The notes beneath the pieces are model-generated. The model had not been told where the DNA came from. It saw only the letters and a program-made list of their open reading frames with translations, and ran no database searches. Source: Pseudomonas batumici (GTDB lineage Bacteria > Pseudomonadota > Gammaproteobacteria > Pseudomonadales > Pseudomonadaceae). From it: a DNA stretch of 64,000 nucleotides. Numbering within the stretch: position 1 is the stretch's first letter; each line of letters opens with the position of its first letter. Positions 1 to 8,494 of the stretch are shown here, piece after piece. The stretch is from contig NZ_JXDG01000041.1 of assembly GCF_000820515.1 (NCBI RefSeq), forward strand, positions 27,602 to 91,601, written 5' to 3'. Made by a program: the position numbers and the translations under genes.

Positions 1-1
1 G

Positions 2-109
2 CTGATCACCGGCACCCCGGAAGGCCGTGTCGATGTCCAGCCCGGCGACACCGTCGAAGTCGAAATCAGCGGCCTCGGTCGCCTCGTCAACCACATCGTG
101 GCCGAGTAA
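2..109 (+). CDS. hpaG1: Partial HpaG1: 3' end of a fumarylacetoacetate-hydrolase-family decarboxylase subunit
   Basis: Only the last 35 codons are inside the window, ending in TAA at 107-109. The tail (ITGTPEGRVDVQPGD, then EISGLGRLVNHIV) closely matches the end of the next gene (TGTPEGLADVVPGD, VEVEGVGRLVNRIV). This is the usual C-terminal signature of the FAH fold. In the homoprotocatechuate pathway the HpaG1 and HpaG2 halves decarboxylate 5-oxo-pent-3-ene-1,2,5-tricarboxylate and isomerise the product. The gene sits 11 bases before hpaG2, so the two are surely co-transcribed. The operon promoter is outside the window. Confidence 0.85.
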   Translation: MITGTPEGRVDVQPGDTVEVEISGLGRLVNHIVAE

Positions 110-120
110 CAGGAGCTTCC

Positions 121-891
121 ATGAAACACGCCCGTATCCGCTTTGAAGGCGAAGTCCACCGCGTCCAGGTCGAAGCGCATAACGCCGTGCGCCTGACCGA
201 TGGCCGCCTGCTAGCCGAGCATCAGGTCGAGTGGCTGCCACCGGCCACCGGCAGCATGTTCGCCCTGGGTCTGAACTACGCCGATCACGCCGCAGAACTG
301 GCTTTCAAACCACCGACCGAGCCGCTGGCCTTCATCAAGTCCCCCGGCACCTACACCGGCCACAATCAGACCACCTGGCGTCCGGATAACGTCGCCTACA
401 TGCACTACGAGTGCGAACTGGTGGCGGTCATCGGCAAGACCGCGCGCAACGTCAAGCGCGAGGATGCCCTGGAGTACCTGGCCGGCTACACGGTGTGCAA
501 CGACTACGCGATCCGTGACTACCTGGAAAACTACTACCGGCCCAACCTGCGGGTGAAGAACCGCGACGCCACGACGCCCGTCGGCCCATGGATCGTCGAC
601 GTCGCCGACGTGCCAGACCCGGGCAACCTGAAATTGCGCACCTGGATCAACGGTGAACTGCGTCAGGAAGGCACAACCGGCGACATGATCTTCGACATCC
701 CTTACCTGATCGAGTACCTGTCCAGCTTCATGACCCTGCAGCCCGGCGACATGATCGCTACGGGCACGCCAGAGGGCCTGGCCGATGTGGTGCCTGGCGA
801 TGAAGTCATTGTGGAAGTGGAAGGCGTCGGTCGCCTGGTCAATCGAATTGTCAGCGAAGCGGAATTTTTCTCCGCCCGTAAAGAGGCTTGA
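121..891 (+). CDS. hpaG2: HpaG2: homoprotocatechuate pathway isomerase/decarboxylase subunit (FAH family)
   Basis: 256 residues, the typical length of one FAH-fold half of HpaG. Candidate metal ligands are E97, E99 (in YECELVAVIG) and D128 (in CNDYAIRD), followed by the conserved GPWIVD and TGTPEG segments. The family decarboxylates 5-oxo-pent-3-ene-1,2,5-tricarboxylate and ketonises 2-hydroxyhepta-2,4-dienedioate in the cytoplasm. A ribosome site AGGAG lies 5 bases before the ATG. It overlaps the hpaE region by its stop codon only if the TTG at 888 were used. The homology to the partial gene upstream indicates an old tandem duplication. In enterobacteria the two halves are fused into one protein; here they are separate genes. 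Confidence 0.93.
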   Translation: MKHARIRFEGEVHRVQVEAHNAVRLTDGRLLAEHQVEWLPPATGSMFALGLNYADHAAELAFKPPTEPLAFIKSPGTYTGHNQTTWRPDNVAYMHYECELVAVIGKTARNVKREDALEYLAGYTVCNDYAIRDYLENYYRPNLRVKNRDATTPVGPWIVDVADVPDPGNLKLRTWINGELRQEGTTGDMIFDIPYLIEYLSSFMTLQPGDMIATGTPEGLADVVPGDEVIVEVEGVGRLVNRIVSEAEFFSARKEA

Positions 892-896
892 GCAGC

Positions 897-2357
897 ATGA
901 TCAAACACTGGATCAACGGCCGTGAGGTCGAAAGCAAAGATGTTTTCGTCAACTACAATCCAGCCACCGGCGAAGCCATCGGTGAAGTCGCCAGCGGTGG
1001 CGCCGAGGAAGTCGCCCAGGCCGTGGCCGCGGCCAAGGAAGCCTTCCCGAAGTGGGCCAATACGCCGGCCAAGGAGCGCGCCCGACTGATGCGCAAGCTC
1101 GGCGAACTGATCGAACAGAATGTTCCGCATCTGGCGGAGCTGGAGACGCTGGACACCGGCCTGCCGATCCACCAGACCAAAAACGTGTTGATCCCGCGCG
1201 CCTCGCACAACTTCGATTTTTTCGCTGAAGTCTGCACCCGCATGGACGGTCACAGCTACCCGGTCGACGACCAGATGCTCAACTACACCTTGTACCAACC
1301 GGTGGGTGTCTGTGGTCTGGTGTCGCCGTGGAACGTGCCGTTCATGACGGCGACCTGGAAGACCGCGCCGTGCCTGGCGCTGGGCAACACGGCCGTGCTG
1401 AAAATGTCCGAACTGTCACCGCTGACGGCCAACGAACTGGGGCGACTGGCCGTCGAGGCCGGGATTCCCAAGGGCGTGCTCAACGTCATCCAGGGTTACG
1501 GTGCCACCGCCGGTGATGCGCTGGTTCGCCACCCCGACGTACGCGCGATTTCCTTCACCGGCGGCACCGCCACCGGCAAGAAAATCATGCAGACCGCCGG
1601 CCTGAAAAAGTACTCCATGGAGCTGGGCGGCAAGTCGCCAGTGCTGATCTTTGAAGATGCCGATCTGGATCGCGCCCTCGACGCGGCACTGTTCACTATC
1701 TTCTCGCTCAACGGCGAACGCTGCACTGCCGGCAGCCGGATCTTCATCCAGGAAAGCGTTTACCCGCAGTTTGTCGCCGAGTTTGCGGCCCGGGCCAAAC
1801 GCCTGATCGTCGGCGACCCGCAAGACCCGAAAACCCAGGTTGGCTCGATGATCACCCAGGCCCACTACGACAAGGTCACTGGCTACATCAAGATCGGCAT
1901 CGAGGAAGGCGCCACCCTGCTCGCCGGTGGCCTGGAACGTCCGGCCAACTTGCCAGCACACCTGAGTAAAGGCCAGTTCATTCAACCGACAGTGTTCGCC
2001 GACGTGAACAACAAGATGCGCATTGCTCAGGAAGAAATCTTCGGTCCGGTGGTGTGCCTGATTCCGTTCAAGGATGAAGCCGAAGCCCTGCAACTGGCCA
2101 ACGACACTGAATATGGCCTGGCGTCCTACATCTGGACTCAAGACATCGGCAAGGCGCATCGTCTGGCCTATGGCATCGAGGCCGGCATGGTGTTCATCAA
2201 TAGCCAGAACGTGCGTGACCTGCGTCAGCCGTTCGGTGGAGTGAAAGGTTCCGGCACCGGTCGTGAAGGTGGCCAGTACAGCTTCGAGGTGTTCGCCGAA
2301 ATCAAGAACATCTGCATTTCCATGGGCAGTCACCACATCCCACGCTGGGGTCTCTGA
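897..2357 (+). CDS. hpaE: HpaE: 5-carboxymethyl-2-hydroxymuconate semialdehyde dehydrogenase
   Basis: An NAD-dependent aldehyde dehydrogenase of 486 residues that oxidises the ring-cleavage semialdehyde to the dicarboxylate. The catalytic glutamate is in MELGGKS (about residue 242) and the catalytic cysteine in NGERCTAGSR (about 276). The cofactor motif FTGGTATG precedes them. An in-frame TTG at 888 would add three residues, but the sequence AAGAGG at 881-886 is correctly spaced for the ATG at 897 and too close to the TTG, so I chose 897. The gene follows hpaG2 directly and precedes the ring-cleavage dioxygenase gene, which is the normal hpa order. Confidence 0.94.
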   Translation: MIKHWINGREVESKDVFVNYNPATGEAIGEVASGGAEEVAQAVAAAKEAFPKWANTPAKERARLMRKLGELIEQNVPHLAELETLDTGLPIHQTKNVLIPRASHNFDFFAEVCTRMDGHSYPVDDQMLNYTLYQPVGVCGLVSPWNVPFMTATWKTAPCLALGNTAVLKMSELSPLTANELGRLAVEAGIPKGVLNVIQGYGATAGDALVRHPDVRAISFTGGTATGKKIMQTAGLKKYSMELGGKSPVLIFEDADLDRALDAALFTIFSLNGERCTAGSRIFIQESVYPQFVAEFAARAKRLIVGDPQDPKTQVGSMITQAHYDKVTGYIKIGIEEGATLLAGGLERPANLPAHLSKGQFIQPTVFADVNNKMRIAQEEIFGPVVCLIPFKDEAEALQLANDTEYGLASYIWTQDIGKAHRLAYGIEAGMVFINSQNVRDLRQPFGGVKGSGTGREGGQYSFEVFAEIKNICISMGSHHIPRWGL

Positions 2358-2462
2358 ACAAACGGTGGTTGCTGAAAACTGCGATGGGTCGCGCATCGGC
2401 TCATCGCAGATTTCATTGGCCGCCAGATTGAATCGAAAAACAACAATTTCAGGAGAATCATC

Positions 2463-3320
2463 ATGGGCGAAGTTGTCCTGGCCGCGAAGATCTGCCACGT
2501 ACCTTCAATGTACCTGTCGGAACTGCCTGGCAAGCATCACGGTTGTCGCGAAGCGGCGATTGCCGGGCACAAGGAAATTGGCCGGCGCGCCCGTGAACTG
2601 GGTGCCGATACCGCCGTGGTGTTCGACGTGCACTGGCTGGTCAACAGCGGCTATCACATCAACTGCGGCGAGCGATTCCAGGGCATCTACACCAGCAACG
2701 AACTGCCTCACTTCATCAAGAACATGGAATACGCCTACCCGGGCTGCCCGGAACTGGGCGAGTTGATCGCCGCCGAGGCCAATCTGGCCGGGGTGCGCAG
2801 CATGGCTCACAACATCCCGAGCCTGGAGCTGGAATATGGCACGCTGGTGCCGATGCGCTACATGCACATGGGGGTCCCCGACGAGCAGAAGCTCAAGGTG
2901 ATTTCCATTGCCGCCTGGTGTGCCTGGCACCGCCTCGAAGACAGCTTTGCCTTTGGCGCCGCCGTGCGCCGGGCCATCGAGAAGAGCGACCGCAAGGTGC
3001 TGGTACTGGCCTCGGGGTCGCTGTCGCACCGTTTCTCCGATGACCGCGAAGCCGAAGCCAACATTCATAACTGGACCCGCGAGTTCGACAAGCAGATGGA
3101 CCTGCACGTGGTCGAGATGTGGAAGCAAGGCCGCTTCAAGGAGTTCTGCGCCATGCTCCCGGACTACGCCGAGCACTGCTTCGGCGAAGGCAAGATGCAC
3201 GACACGGCGATGCTCCTCGGCCTGCTCGGCGGGCCCGAGTACAACAAGCCGGTGGAAGTGCTGACCGAGCCCTTCGGCAGTTCCGGCACGGGCCAGATCA
3301 ACGCCATTTTCCCCCTCTGA
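2463..3320 (+). CDS. hpaD: HpaD: 3,4-dihydroxyphenylacetate 2,3-dioxygenase
   Basis: A 285-residue class III (LigB-type) extradiol dioxygenase that opens homoprotocatechuate next to its hydroxyls. The iron ligands expected in this family are H12 (in KICHVPS), H57 (in VFDVHW) and a glutamate in the SLELEYGT segment. A strong ribosome site AGGAGA precedes the ATG. The gene is separated from hpaE by about 105 bases with no visible terminator, so read-through is likely. The product is the semialdehyde used by HpaE. Confidence 0.93.
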   Translation: MGEVVLAAKICHVPSMYLSELPGKHHGCREAAIAGHKEIGRRARELGADTAVVFDVHWLVNSGYHINCGERFQGIYTSNELPHFIKNMEYAYPGCPELGELIAAEANLAGVRSMAHNIPSLELEYGTLVPMRYMHMGVPDEQKLKVISIAAWCAWHRLEDSFAFGAAVRRAIEKSDRKVLVLASGSLSHRFSDDREAEANIHNWTREFDKQMDLHVVEMWKQGRFKEFCAMLPDYAEHCFGEGKMHDTAMLLGLLGGPEYNKPVEVLTEPFGSSGTGQINAIFPL

Positions 3321-3369
3321 GATGCGCTCACGGGCAACCGCCGGGTTGCTCGTGGCCCAGGAGACGCAC

Positions 3370-3762
3370 ATGCCACATTTCATCGCCGAGTACACCGACA
3401 ACATCGAACAGCAGACGAACCTGCCCGCGTTGTTCGAAAAGGTTCACGCCGTCCTGGGAGACAGCGGCGTATTTCCCCTGGGCGGTATTCGCAGTCGCGG
3501 GGTGCGCCTGGACACCTGGCGCATGGCTGACGGCAAGCACGATTACGCCTTCGTCCATATGACCCTCAAGGTCGGTCACGGTCGCGACCTGGCAACCCGG
3601 CAGAAAGTCGCCGAGCAACTGTTCAACGTCATCACTGAACACTTCGCCGAACTGCAAGCACAGCGGTTGTTGGCGCTGTCATTCGAAATGATCGAGCTGG
3701 ACCCGGAGCTGAATTTCAAACAGAACAACGTGCATGCCTTCCTGAAGAACCAGGTGGGCTGA
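3370..3762 (+). CDS. hpaF: HpaF: 5-carboxymethyl-2-hydroxymuconate delta-isomerase
   Basis: 130 residues. The start at 3370 is fixed by AGGAGA at 3358-3363 and by biology: this tautomerase-fold enzyme uses proline 1 as its catalytic base, and this start gives MPHFIAEYTDN, leaving an N-terminal proline after methionine removal. An in-frame ATG at 3322 would bury that proline under a 16-residue extension. The enzyme isomerises 5-carboxymethyl-2-hydroxymuconate to 5-oxo-pent-3-ene-1,2,5-tricarboxylate, the substrate of HpaG. Confidence 0.93.
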   Translation: MPHFIAEYTDNIEQQTNLPALFEKVHAVLGDSGVFPLGGIRSRGVRLDTWRMADGKHDYAFVHMTLKVGHGRDLATRQKVAEQLFNVITEHFAELQAQRLLALSFEMIELDPELNFKQNNVHAFLKNQVG

Positions 3763-3812
3763 TTCACGCCCGCCCTCCGCCAATGGCCACTCAGACAAAA
3801 AAGTACAACATC

Positions 3813-5117
3813 ATGAGCACAGCCAATATCGCCGACAGCCGCACCGTTGCCGAGCGCGATCGCACCCACGGCATAGTAACTCGGCGACTGCTGCCATTGC
3901 TGCTGGTCTGTTACCTGTTCGCCCACCTGGACCGGATCAACATCGGTTTCGCCAAGATGCAGATGAGTAGCGACCTGAACTTCAGCGATACAGTCTACGG
4001 CCTCGGTGCCGGGCTATTCTTCATCGCCTACGCGCTGTTCGGTGTGCCGAGCAACATGGCCCTTGACCGGGTGGGACCACGGCGCTGGATCGCCAGCCTA
4101 ATGCTGGTCTGGGGAGCACTGTCGAGCAGCATGTTGTGGATCGATAGCGCCAACGGTTTCTATGTTCTGCGCTTTCTGCTGGGGGTGGCCGAAGCGGGTT
4201 TCTTTCCCGGGATCCTGGTCTTTCTCAATCGCTGGTACCCGGCCCGGCGCCGCGCTCAAGTCACGGCACTGTTTGCTATCGCCGTGCCCATGGCCGGAGT
4301 GATCGGCGGGCCGCTGTCCGGCGCCATTCTCGAGCGTTTCCATGACTTCGGCGGACTGCGCGGTTGGCAGTGGATGTTCCTGATCGAGGGCGCGCCAGTG
4401 ATTATTCTCGGCCTGGTGCTGCTCAAGTGCCTGCCGGACAGCTTCGAAACGGTGAAGTGGCTCAACCCCACACAGAAACAACAACTGCGTGCGCAACTCA
4501 GCAGTGAAGAACAACGCAAGTCCATCACCTCCTTCGGCGGCATCGTGCGCAATCTGCAGGTCTGGCTGCTGGTGGCGATCTATTTTGCGGTAATGCTGGC
4601 GGTCAATACCCTGGCGTTCTGGATGCCGACCCTGATCCACGGCAGCGGCATCGGTCGCGACAGCCAGATTGGCCTGCTCAGCGCCGTGCCCTACCTGGCC
4701 GGGTGTTTCTTCATGATCGGTTGCGGGCGCTCGTCAGACCGCAATCTAGAACGTCGCTGGCACCTGTGCGTGCCGCTCCTGATGGCCGCCGCCGGTATTG
4801 CCGTGGCCGGCCTGGCGCCGGGCAATCCGCTGTGGGTAATGGGCGGACTGATCGTCGCCGGCATGGGCGCCAGTGCCGCGTTGCCGATGTTCTGGCAACT
4901 GCCCCCGGCATTTCTTTCCAACGGTAGCCAGGCTGCCGGCATCGCGATGATCAGCTCGTTCGGCAGCGTCGCCTCGTTTCTCGCGCCCTACCTGATCGGC
5001 TGGATGCGCGACACCACCCAGAGCGCCAGCCTGGCCCTGTATGTCCTGGCATCGTTTATCGCCCTTGGCGGCTTCCTGGTCCTGCGGACCCACGCGGCCA
5101 TCGTCAACCCACAGTAA
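3813..5117 (+). CDS. hpaX: MFS transporter of the anion:cation symporter family, probable 4-hydroxyphenylacetate permease
   Basis: An integral membrane protein of about 434 residues with roughly 12 hydrophobic segments. The loop DRVGPRRWIASLM after the second segment and the opening CYLFAHLDRINIGFAKMQM are typical of the ACS branch of the major facilitator family, which includes HpaX. Lying inside the hpa operon between hpaF and hpaH, it probably imports 4-hydroxyphenylacetate or a close relative. An in-frame ATG at 3783 is possible; neither start has a convincing ribosome site. Substrate is inferred from context only. Confidence 0.85.
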   Translation: MSTANIADSRTVAERDRTHGIVTRRLLPLLLVCYLFAHLDRINIGFAKMQMSSDLNFSDTVYGLGAGLFFIAYALFGVPSNMALDRVGPRRWIASLMLVWGALSSSMLWIDSANGFYVLRFLLGVAEAGFFPGILVFLNRWYPARRRAQVTALFAIAVPMAGVIGGPLSGAILERFHDFGGLRGWQWMFLIEGAPVIILGLVLLKCLPDSFETVKWLNPTQKQQLRAQLSSEEQRKSITSFGGIVRNLQVWLLVAIYFAVMLAVNTLAFWMPTLIHGSGIGRDSQIGLLSAVPYLAGCFFMIGCGRSSDRNLERRWHLCVPLLMAAAGIAVAGLAPGNPLWVMGGLIVAGMGASAALPMFWQLPPAFLSNGSQAAGIAMISSFGSVASFLAPYLIGWMRDTTQSASLALYVLASFIALGGFLVLRTHAAIVNPQ

Positions 5118-5130
5118 AGAGATCTTCGTC

Positions 5131-5934
5131 ATGCTCGATCAACAGCAAATCCTGCAAGCCGCCGCCCGACTGGACCGCGCTGAACGCTCCCGGGAGCAGG
5201 TCCGGCAATTTTCCCTCGATCACCCGGCGATCACCATCGAAGACGCCTATGCCATCCAGCGCGCCTGGGTCGCGCAGAAAATCAAGGACGGACGCAAGCT
5301 GGTCGGGCACAAGATCGGCCTGACCTCCCGGGCCATGCAAGTGTCCTCGAACATCAGCGAACCGGATTACGGCGCCCTGCTCGACGACATGCTCTTCGAT
5401 GAAGGCACCGACATTCCTTTCGAGCGCTTCATAGTTCCGCGGGTGGAAGTGGAGCTGGCGTTCATCCTCGGCAAACCGCTCAAGGGCCCGAACTGCACTA
5501 TTTTCGACGTGCTCGACGCCACCGAATGGGTGATCCCGGCGCTGGAGATCATCGACGCACGGATTCAACAGATCGACCCGCAGAGCAAGGCGACGCGCAA
5601 GGTCTTCGACACCATTTCCGACAACGCCGCCAACGCCGGCGTGGTCATGGGCGGGCGCGCCGTGCGGCCGACCGAAATCGACCTGCGCAAGGTGCCGGCG
5701 GTGTTGTATCGCAACGGCGTGATCGAAGAGTCCGGGGTTTCCGCCGCCGTGCTCAATCATCCGGCCAAAGGCGTGGCCTGGCTGGCGAACAAGCTGGCGC
5801 CTTACGACGTCACCCTGCAACCGGGGCAGATTATCCTCGGCGGCTCGTTTACCCGCCCGGTGGCCGCCAATCCCGGCGATACCTTCCATGTCGACTACGA
5901 CATGCTCGGCTCGATCTCCTGCCGCTTCGTCTGA
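5131..5934 (+). CDS. hpaH: HpaH: 2-oxo-hept-4-ene-1,7-dioate hydratase
   Basis: 267 residues, the standard length for this hydratase. It shows the family landmarks KLVGHKIGLTSRAMQ, the metal-site segment PRVEVELAFILGK and the C-terminal GGSFTRPVAANPGD. It hydrates the dienoate made by HpaG to 2,4-dihydroxyhept-2-ene-1,7-dioate. The start at 5131 begins MLDQQQILQAAARLDRAE, as in the family; a longer reading frame upstream only overlaps the end of the transporter. The gene is 13 bases after the permease and 18 before hpaI. Confidence 0.93.
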   Translation: MLDQQQILQAAARLDRAERSREQVRQFSLDHPAITIEDAYAIQRAWVAQKIKDGRKLVGHKIGLTSRAMQVSSNISEPDYGALLDDMLFDEGTDIPFERFIVPRVEVELAFILGKPLKGPNCTIFDVLDATEWVIPALEIIDARIQQIDPQSKATRKVFDTISDNAANAGVVMGGRAVRPTEIDLRKVPAVLYRNGVIEESGVSAAVLNHPAKGVAWLANKLAPYDVTLQPGQIILGGSFTRPVAANPGDTFHVDYDMLGSISCRFV

Positions 5935-5952
5935 TCCCTGGAGGACCATTTC

Positions 5953-6753
5953 ATGGACATGCCCATCAACCGCTTCAAACAAAGGCTGCAAAGCGGCGAA
6001 ACGCAAATCGGCCTCTGGCTTGGCCTGGCTGACGCCTACTGTGCCGAGTTGGCAGCGAATGCCGGTTTCGACTGGCTGCTGATCGACGGCGAACATGCGC
6101 CCAATGACCTGCGCGGGATGCTCGGCCAGTTGCAGGCCGTCGCATCCTACGCGAGCCAGCCGATCATCCGCCCGGTGATCGGCGATAGCGCGCTGATCAA
6201 GCAGGTGCTGGATATCGGCGCCCAGACCTTGCTGGTGCCCATGGTCGAAAGTGCCCAACAGGCACGGGAACTGGTGCGCGCGATTCACTATCCGCCCCAG
6301 GGGATACGCGGCGTCGGCAGCGCGCTGGCGCGGGCATCACGCTGGAACAGCATTCCCGGTTACCTGGACCAGGCCGATACACAGATGTGCCTGCTGGTGC
6401 AGATCGAGAACCGCGAAGGCCTGGCCAACCTGGATGCCATCGCCGCGGTCGAGGGGGTCGACGGGGTGTTTATCGGCCCAGCGGATTTGAGTGCGTCCAT
6501 GGGCCATCGCGGCAACCCAGGGCATCCCGAGGTTCAGGCGGCCATCGAGGACGCCATCGTGCGGATCAAGCGAGCCGGCAAGGCCGCCGGTATTCTCAGT
6601 GCCGACGAGGCGCTGGCCCGACGTTATATCGCGCTGGGCGCTGCGTTCGTTGCCGTGGGTGTCGACACCACGGTGCTGATGCGTGGCCTGCAAACTCTCG
6701 CAGGTAAATTCAAGGATGTTCCGGCCTCGACAAGTGCGGGCGGCGTGTACTGA
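5953..6753 (+). CDS. hpaI: HpaI: 4-hydroxy-2-oxoheptanedioate aldolase
   Basis: 266 residues of the HpcH/HpaI class II aldolase family. Visible signatures are LLIDGEHAPND, RPVIGD, the metal-binding QIENREGLANL and GPADLSASMG. It splits 2,4-dihydroxyhept-2-ene-1,7-dioate into pyruvate and succinic semialdehyde, the last step of the pathway. A GGAGG ribosome site precedes the ATG. It is the last gene of the plus-strand operon; an inverted repeat of REP type follows. Confidence 0.93.
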   Translation: MDMPINRFKQRLQSGETQIGLWLGLADAYCAELAANAGFDWLLIDGEHAPNDLRGMLGQLQAVASYASQPIIRPVIGDSALIKQVLDIGAQTLLVPMVESAQQARELVRAIHYPPQGIRGVGSALARASRWNSIPGYLDQADTQMCLLVQIENREGLANLDAIAAVEGVDGVFIGPADLSASMGHRGNPGHPEVQAAIEDAIVRIKRAGKAAGILSADEALARRYIALGAAFVAVGVDTTVLMRGLQTLAGKFKDVPASTSAGGVY

Positions 6754-6818
6754 ACACACCGCCCCTCCGTAGGAGCAGCCGGTCAACGTTCGATGCTCGC
6801 TCCTACAGAGGCGGTGTT
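6754..6818. repeat. REP-type inverted repeat pair downstream of hpaI
   Basis: Two arms of about 20 bases (ACACCGCC...GTAGGAGC and its near complement) flank a short spacer. The core GTAGGAGC / GCTCCTAC recurs at nine other places in the window. It lies between the convergent hpaI and hpaR genes and could also act as a bidirectional transcription barrier. Confidence 0.8.
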
Positions 6819-6829
6819 TGCATTGGCAT

Positions 6830-7267
6830 TCAACGCCTGATGGTCTTCAACTCATTGAGCAGCCCGAGCAAGGTCTGCAATTTCTCCTCGCCCAACTGCG
6901 CCTGCAGCCGCTGGTAGTTCTCTTCCATGCATTGGCTCATGGACTCAAAGCTAGCCTTGCCCTTCTCGGCCAGGCTCACCAGCACCCGCCGCTGATCCTG
7001 CTCGGCCTTGCGCCGCTGAACCATACCCGCCGCCTCCATGCGCACCAGAACACCGGTCATGCTCGGCTTGAGGATGCAGGCCAGCTCGGCCAGTTGGTAG
7101 ATCTCCAGCTCGTCGTGCTGGCTGAGAATGCGGATAACCCGCCATTGCTGCTCGGTCAAACCATGCTGGTTGAGCGAGGGACGGAAGAAACTCATGGCCG
7201 CTTCACGGGCCTGCAAGAGGGTCAACGTCAGGGACTGTCGGGGTTTGAGCATCGGCGTCAGGATCAC
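6830..7267 (-). CDS. hpaR: HpaR: MarR-family repressor of the homoprotocatechuate operon
   Basis: A 145-residue winged-helix protein. The segment TLLQAREAAMSFFRPSLNQHGLTEQQWRV... is the standard opening of HpaR, and the wing region RRKAEQDQRRVLVSL is intact. In enterobacteria HpaR represses the hpaG operon until substrate is present; the same role is inferred here. The GTG at 7267 or the ATG at 7252 may be the start; neither has a clear ribosome site. It faces hpaI tail to tail. A palindrome just upstream is a candidate autoregulatory operator. Confidence 0.9.
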   Translation of the reverse strand: MILTPMLKPRQSLTLTLLQAREAAMSFFRPSLNQHGLTEQQWRVIRILSQHDELEIYQLAELACILKPSMTGVLVRMEAAGMVQRRKAEQDQRRVLVSLAEKGKASFESMSQCMEENYQRLQAQLGEEKLQTLLGLLNELKTIRR

Positions 7268-7277
7268 GGCATATTTA

Positions 7278-7291
7278 GTTAATAATTTAAC
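7278..7291. promoter_or_regulatory. Candidate HpaR operator palindrome upstream of hpaR
   Basis: GTTAA-TAAT-TTAAC, a perfect 5+5 palindrome, lies 11 bases before the GTG start of hpaR in an AT-rich patch that looks like a promoter. MarR proteins commonly bind such short palindromes over their own promoters. Binding is inferred. The hpaG promoter, where a second copy would be expected, is outside the window. Confidence 0.45.
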
Positions 7292-7315
7292 GAAATTCTA
7301 GCATTGTCCAACCCG

Positions 7316-7389
7316 CTACACCTACACCTACACCTACACCTACACCTACACCTACACCTACACCTACACCTACACCTACACCTACACCT
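7316..7389. repeat. Hexanucleotide tandem array (CTACAC) x12
   Basis: Twelve exact CTACAC units plus two bases, with no interruptions. It lies between the hpaR promoter region and the terminator of the flavin reductase gene, outside any credible gene. Perfect short arrays such as this change copy number by slippage, so length variation between isolates is expected. Confidence 0.97.
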
Positions 7390-7431
7390 TCCAGATGATG
7401 TTGCGTTTGTCCCTGTCTACCATGAAGCAAA

Positions 7432-7450
7432 ACGGCGCCCCAGGCGCCGT
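7432..7450 (-). terminator. Intrinsic terminator of the hydroxylase reductase gene
   Basis: A perfect 8-bp stem (ACGGCGCC / GGCGCCGT) with a 3-base loop. Read on the minus strand it is followed by TTTTGC. It lies about 18 bases after the stop of the C1 reductase gene. Confidence 0.8.
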
Positions 7451-7467
7451 AGAACATTGAAGGCCGC

Positions 7468-8424
7468 TCAACAATGGCTGATGAGCTTCTTCAAGACCGT
7501 CTTGAAGGTTTCGATCTGCTCTTCGCTGAAATCGGCAAACACCTTGTCCTGCTGCTCCCGGGCAATCGCCCAGAGGTCCTCGGTCTGCTCAATGCCGGTG
7601 GCGGTCAGGCGCACGCGGTGGTCATCGTCGTTGACCAGGCCTTTGCGCTTGAGGTTGGCCACCGCTTCATCAATTTCCCGCACAGGCATCGCCACCTCGC
7701 GCAACAGATCGCTCACGCTCAGGCCGGCGTCGCTCTCCAGCACCATGAGCATCCGCGCCTCGCTGGTACGTAGGCCGGTAGACAATTGCCGAGGTTGGTA
7801 GCTGGACTGATATGCCCGTACCGCCTGGGTCATCAAGTAATACAGGTTGTGGCTCAGGCGCCCCTGGAAATGACTGCTCGGCGGTTGGTTTTCATCACGT
7901 TTGGTCATGCGGGTATGCGGCAGGACCATGGAGTAGGCGCCCTGGTGATAGAGCAAAGGCGAGCGGCCGAAGTCATCGAAGGCGATGACTTTACCGATCA
8001 TGATCCAGTGATCGCCACCGTCTAGCTGCTGATATTTCTCGCAGTGAAAACGCGCCGAGCAATCGGCGAATACCGGCGAACCACCCTCGCCCGCTTCGAA
8101 TTCGATTTCGGCGAAGCGATCTTCCTTGGGGCGGGCGAAATTGTTGGAGAGGTCGATCTGGTCCGCCGCCAGCACGTTGACCGCAAAATGGCTGGCCTGC
8201 TCGAATACCTCGTGGCTGTTGGAGCGTTTGTCGATGCTCCACAGCACCAGAGGCGGATCCAGGGACACCGAGTTGAAGCTGTTGGCCGTAACGCCGACCT
8301 TGCGCCCGGAAGCGGTGGCGGCGGTGACCACGGTCACGCCAGTGGCGAAGTTGCCCAGGGCCCGGCGGAAGGCCCGTGGATCGAAGGTCGTTTCGATGGC
8401 GGCGCAAGCGCTGTTTTGAGACAT
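7468..8424 (-). CDS. Reductase component (C1 type) of p-hydroxyphenylacetate 3-hydroxylase: flavin reductase fused to a MarR-like domain
   Basis: 318 residues in two parts. Residues about 15-180 are a short-chain flavin reductase (FATGVTVVTA, GVTANSFNSVSLDPP, DHWIMIGKV). Residues about 190-318 look like a MarR winged helix (QAVRAYQSSYQPRQL, SEARMLMVLES, LRREVAMPV-like helices, FKTVLKKLI). This layout is that of the Acinetobacter C1 protein, in which the C-terminal domain senses 4-hydroxyphenylacetate and tunes NADH:FMN reduction. It supplies reduced flavin to the oxygenase encoded just upstream. The DNA-binding role of the MarR part is unproven. Confidence 0.88.
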   Translation of the reverse strand: MSQNSACAAIETTFDPRAFRRALGNFATGVTVVTAATASGRKVGVTANSFNSVSLDPPLVLWSIDKRSNSHEVFEQASHFAVNVLAADQIDLSNNFARPKEDRFAEIEFEAGEGGSPVFADCSARFHCEKYQQLDGGDHWIMIGKVIAFDDFGRSPLLYHQGAYSMVLPHTRMTKRDENQPPSSHFQGRLSHNLYYLMTQAVRAYQSSYQPRQLSTGLRTSEARMLMVLESDAGLSVSDLLREVAMPVREIDEAVANLKRKGLVNDDDHRVRLTATGIEQTEDLWAIAREQQDKVFADFSEEQIETFKTVLKKLISHC

Positions 8425-8494
8425 GCAAGACTCCCGGACTGCTTCCAGGAGCAGTCCTGATTGTTGTTATGGGGGCGTTGTATAGCCGTTCGAC

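Noticed and set aside
7316..7389. CRISPR array
   Set aside because: The repeat unit is six bases with no spacers; there are no cas genes in the window.
7304..7801. Plus-strand frame with a Leu-His repeat N-terminus
   Set aside because: The repeat is only the CTACAC array read in frame, and the rest is antisense to the C1 reductase gene.
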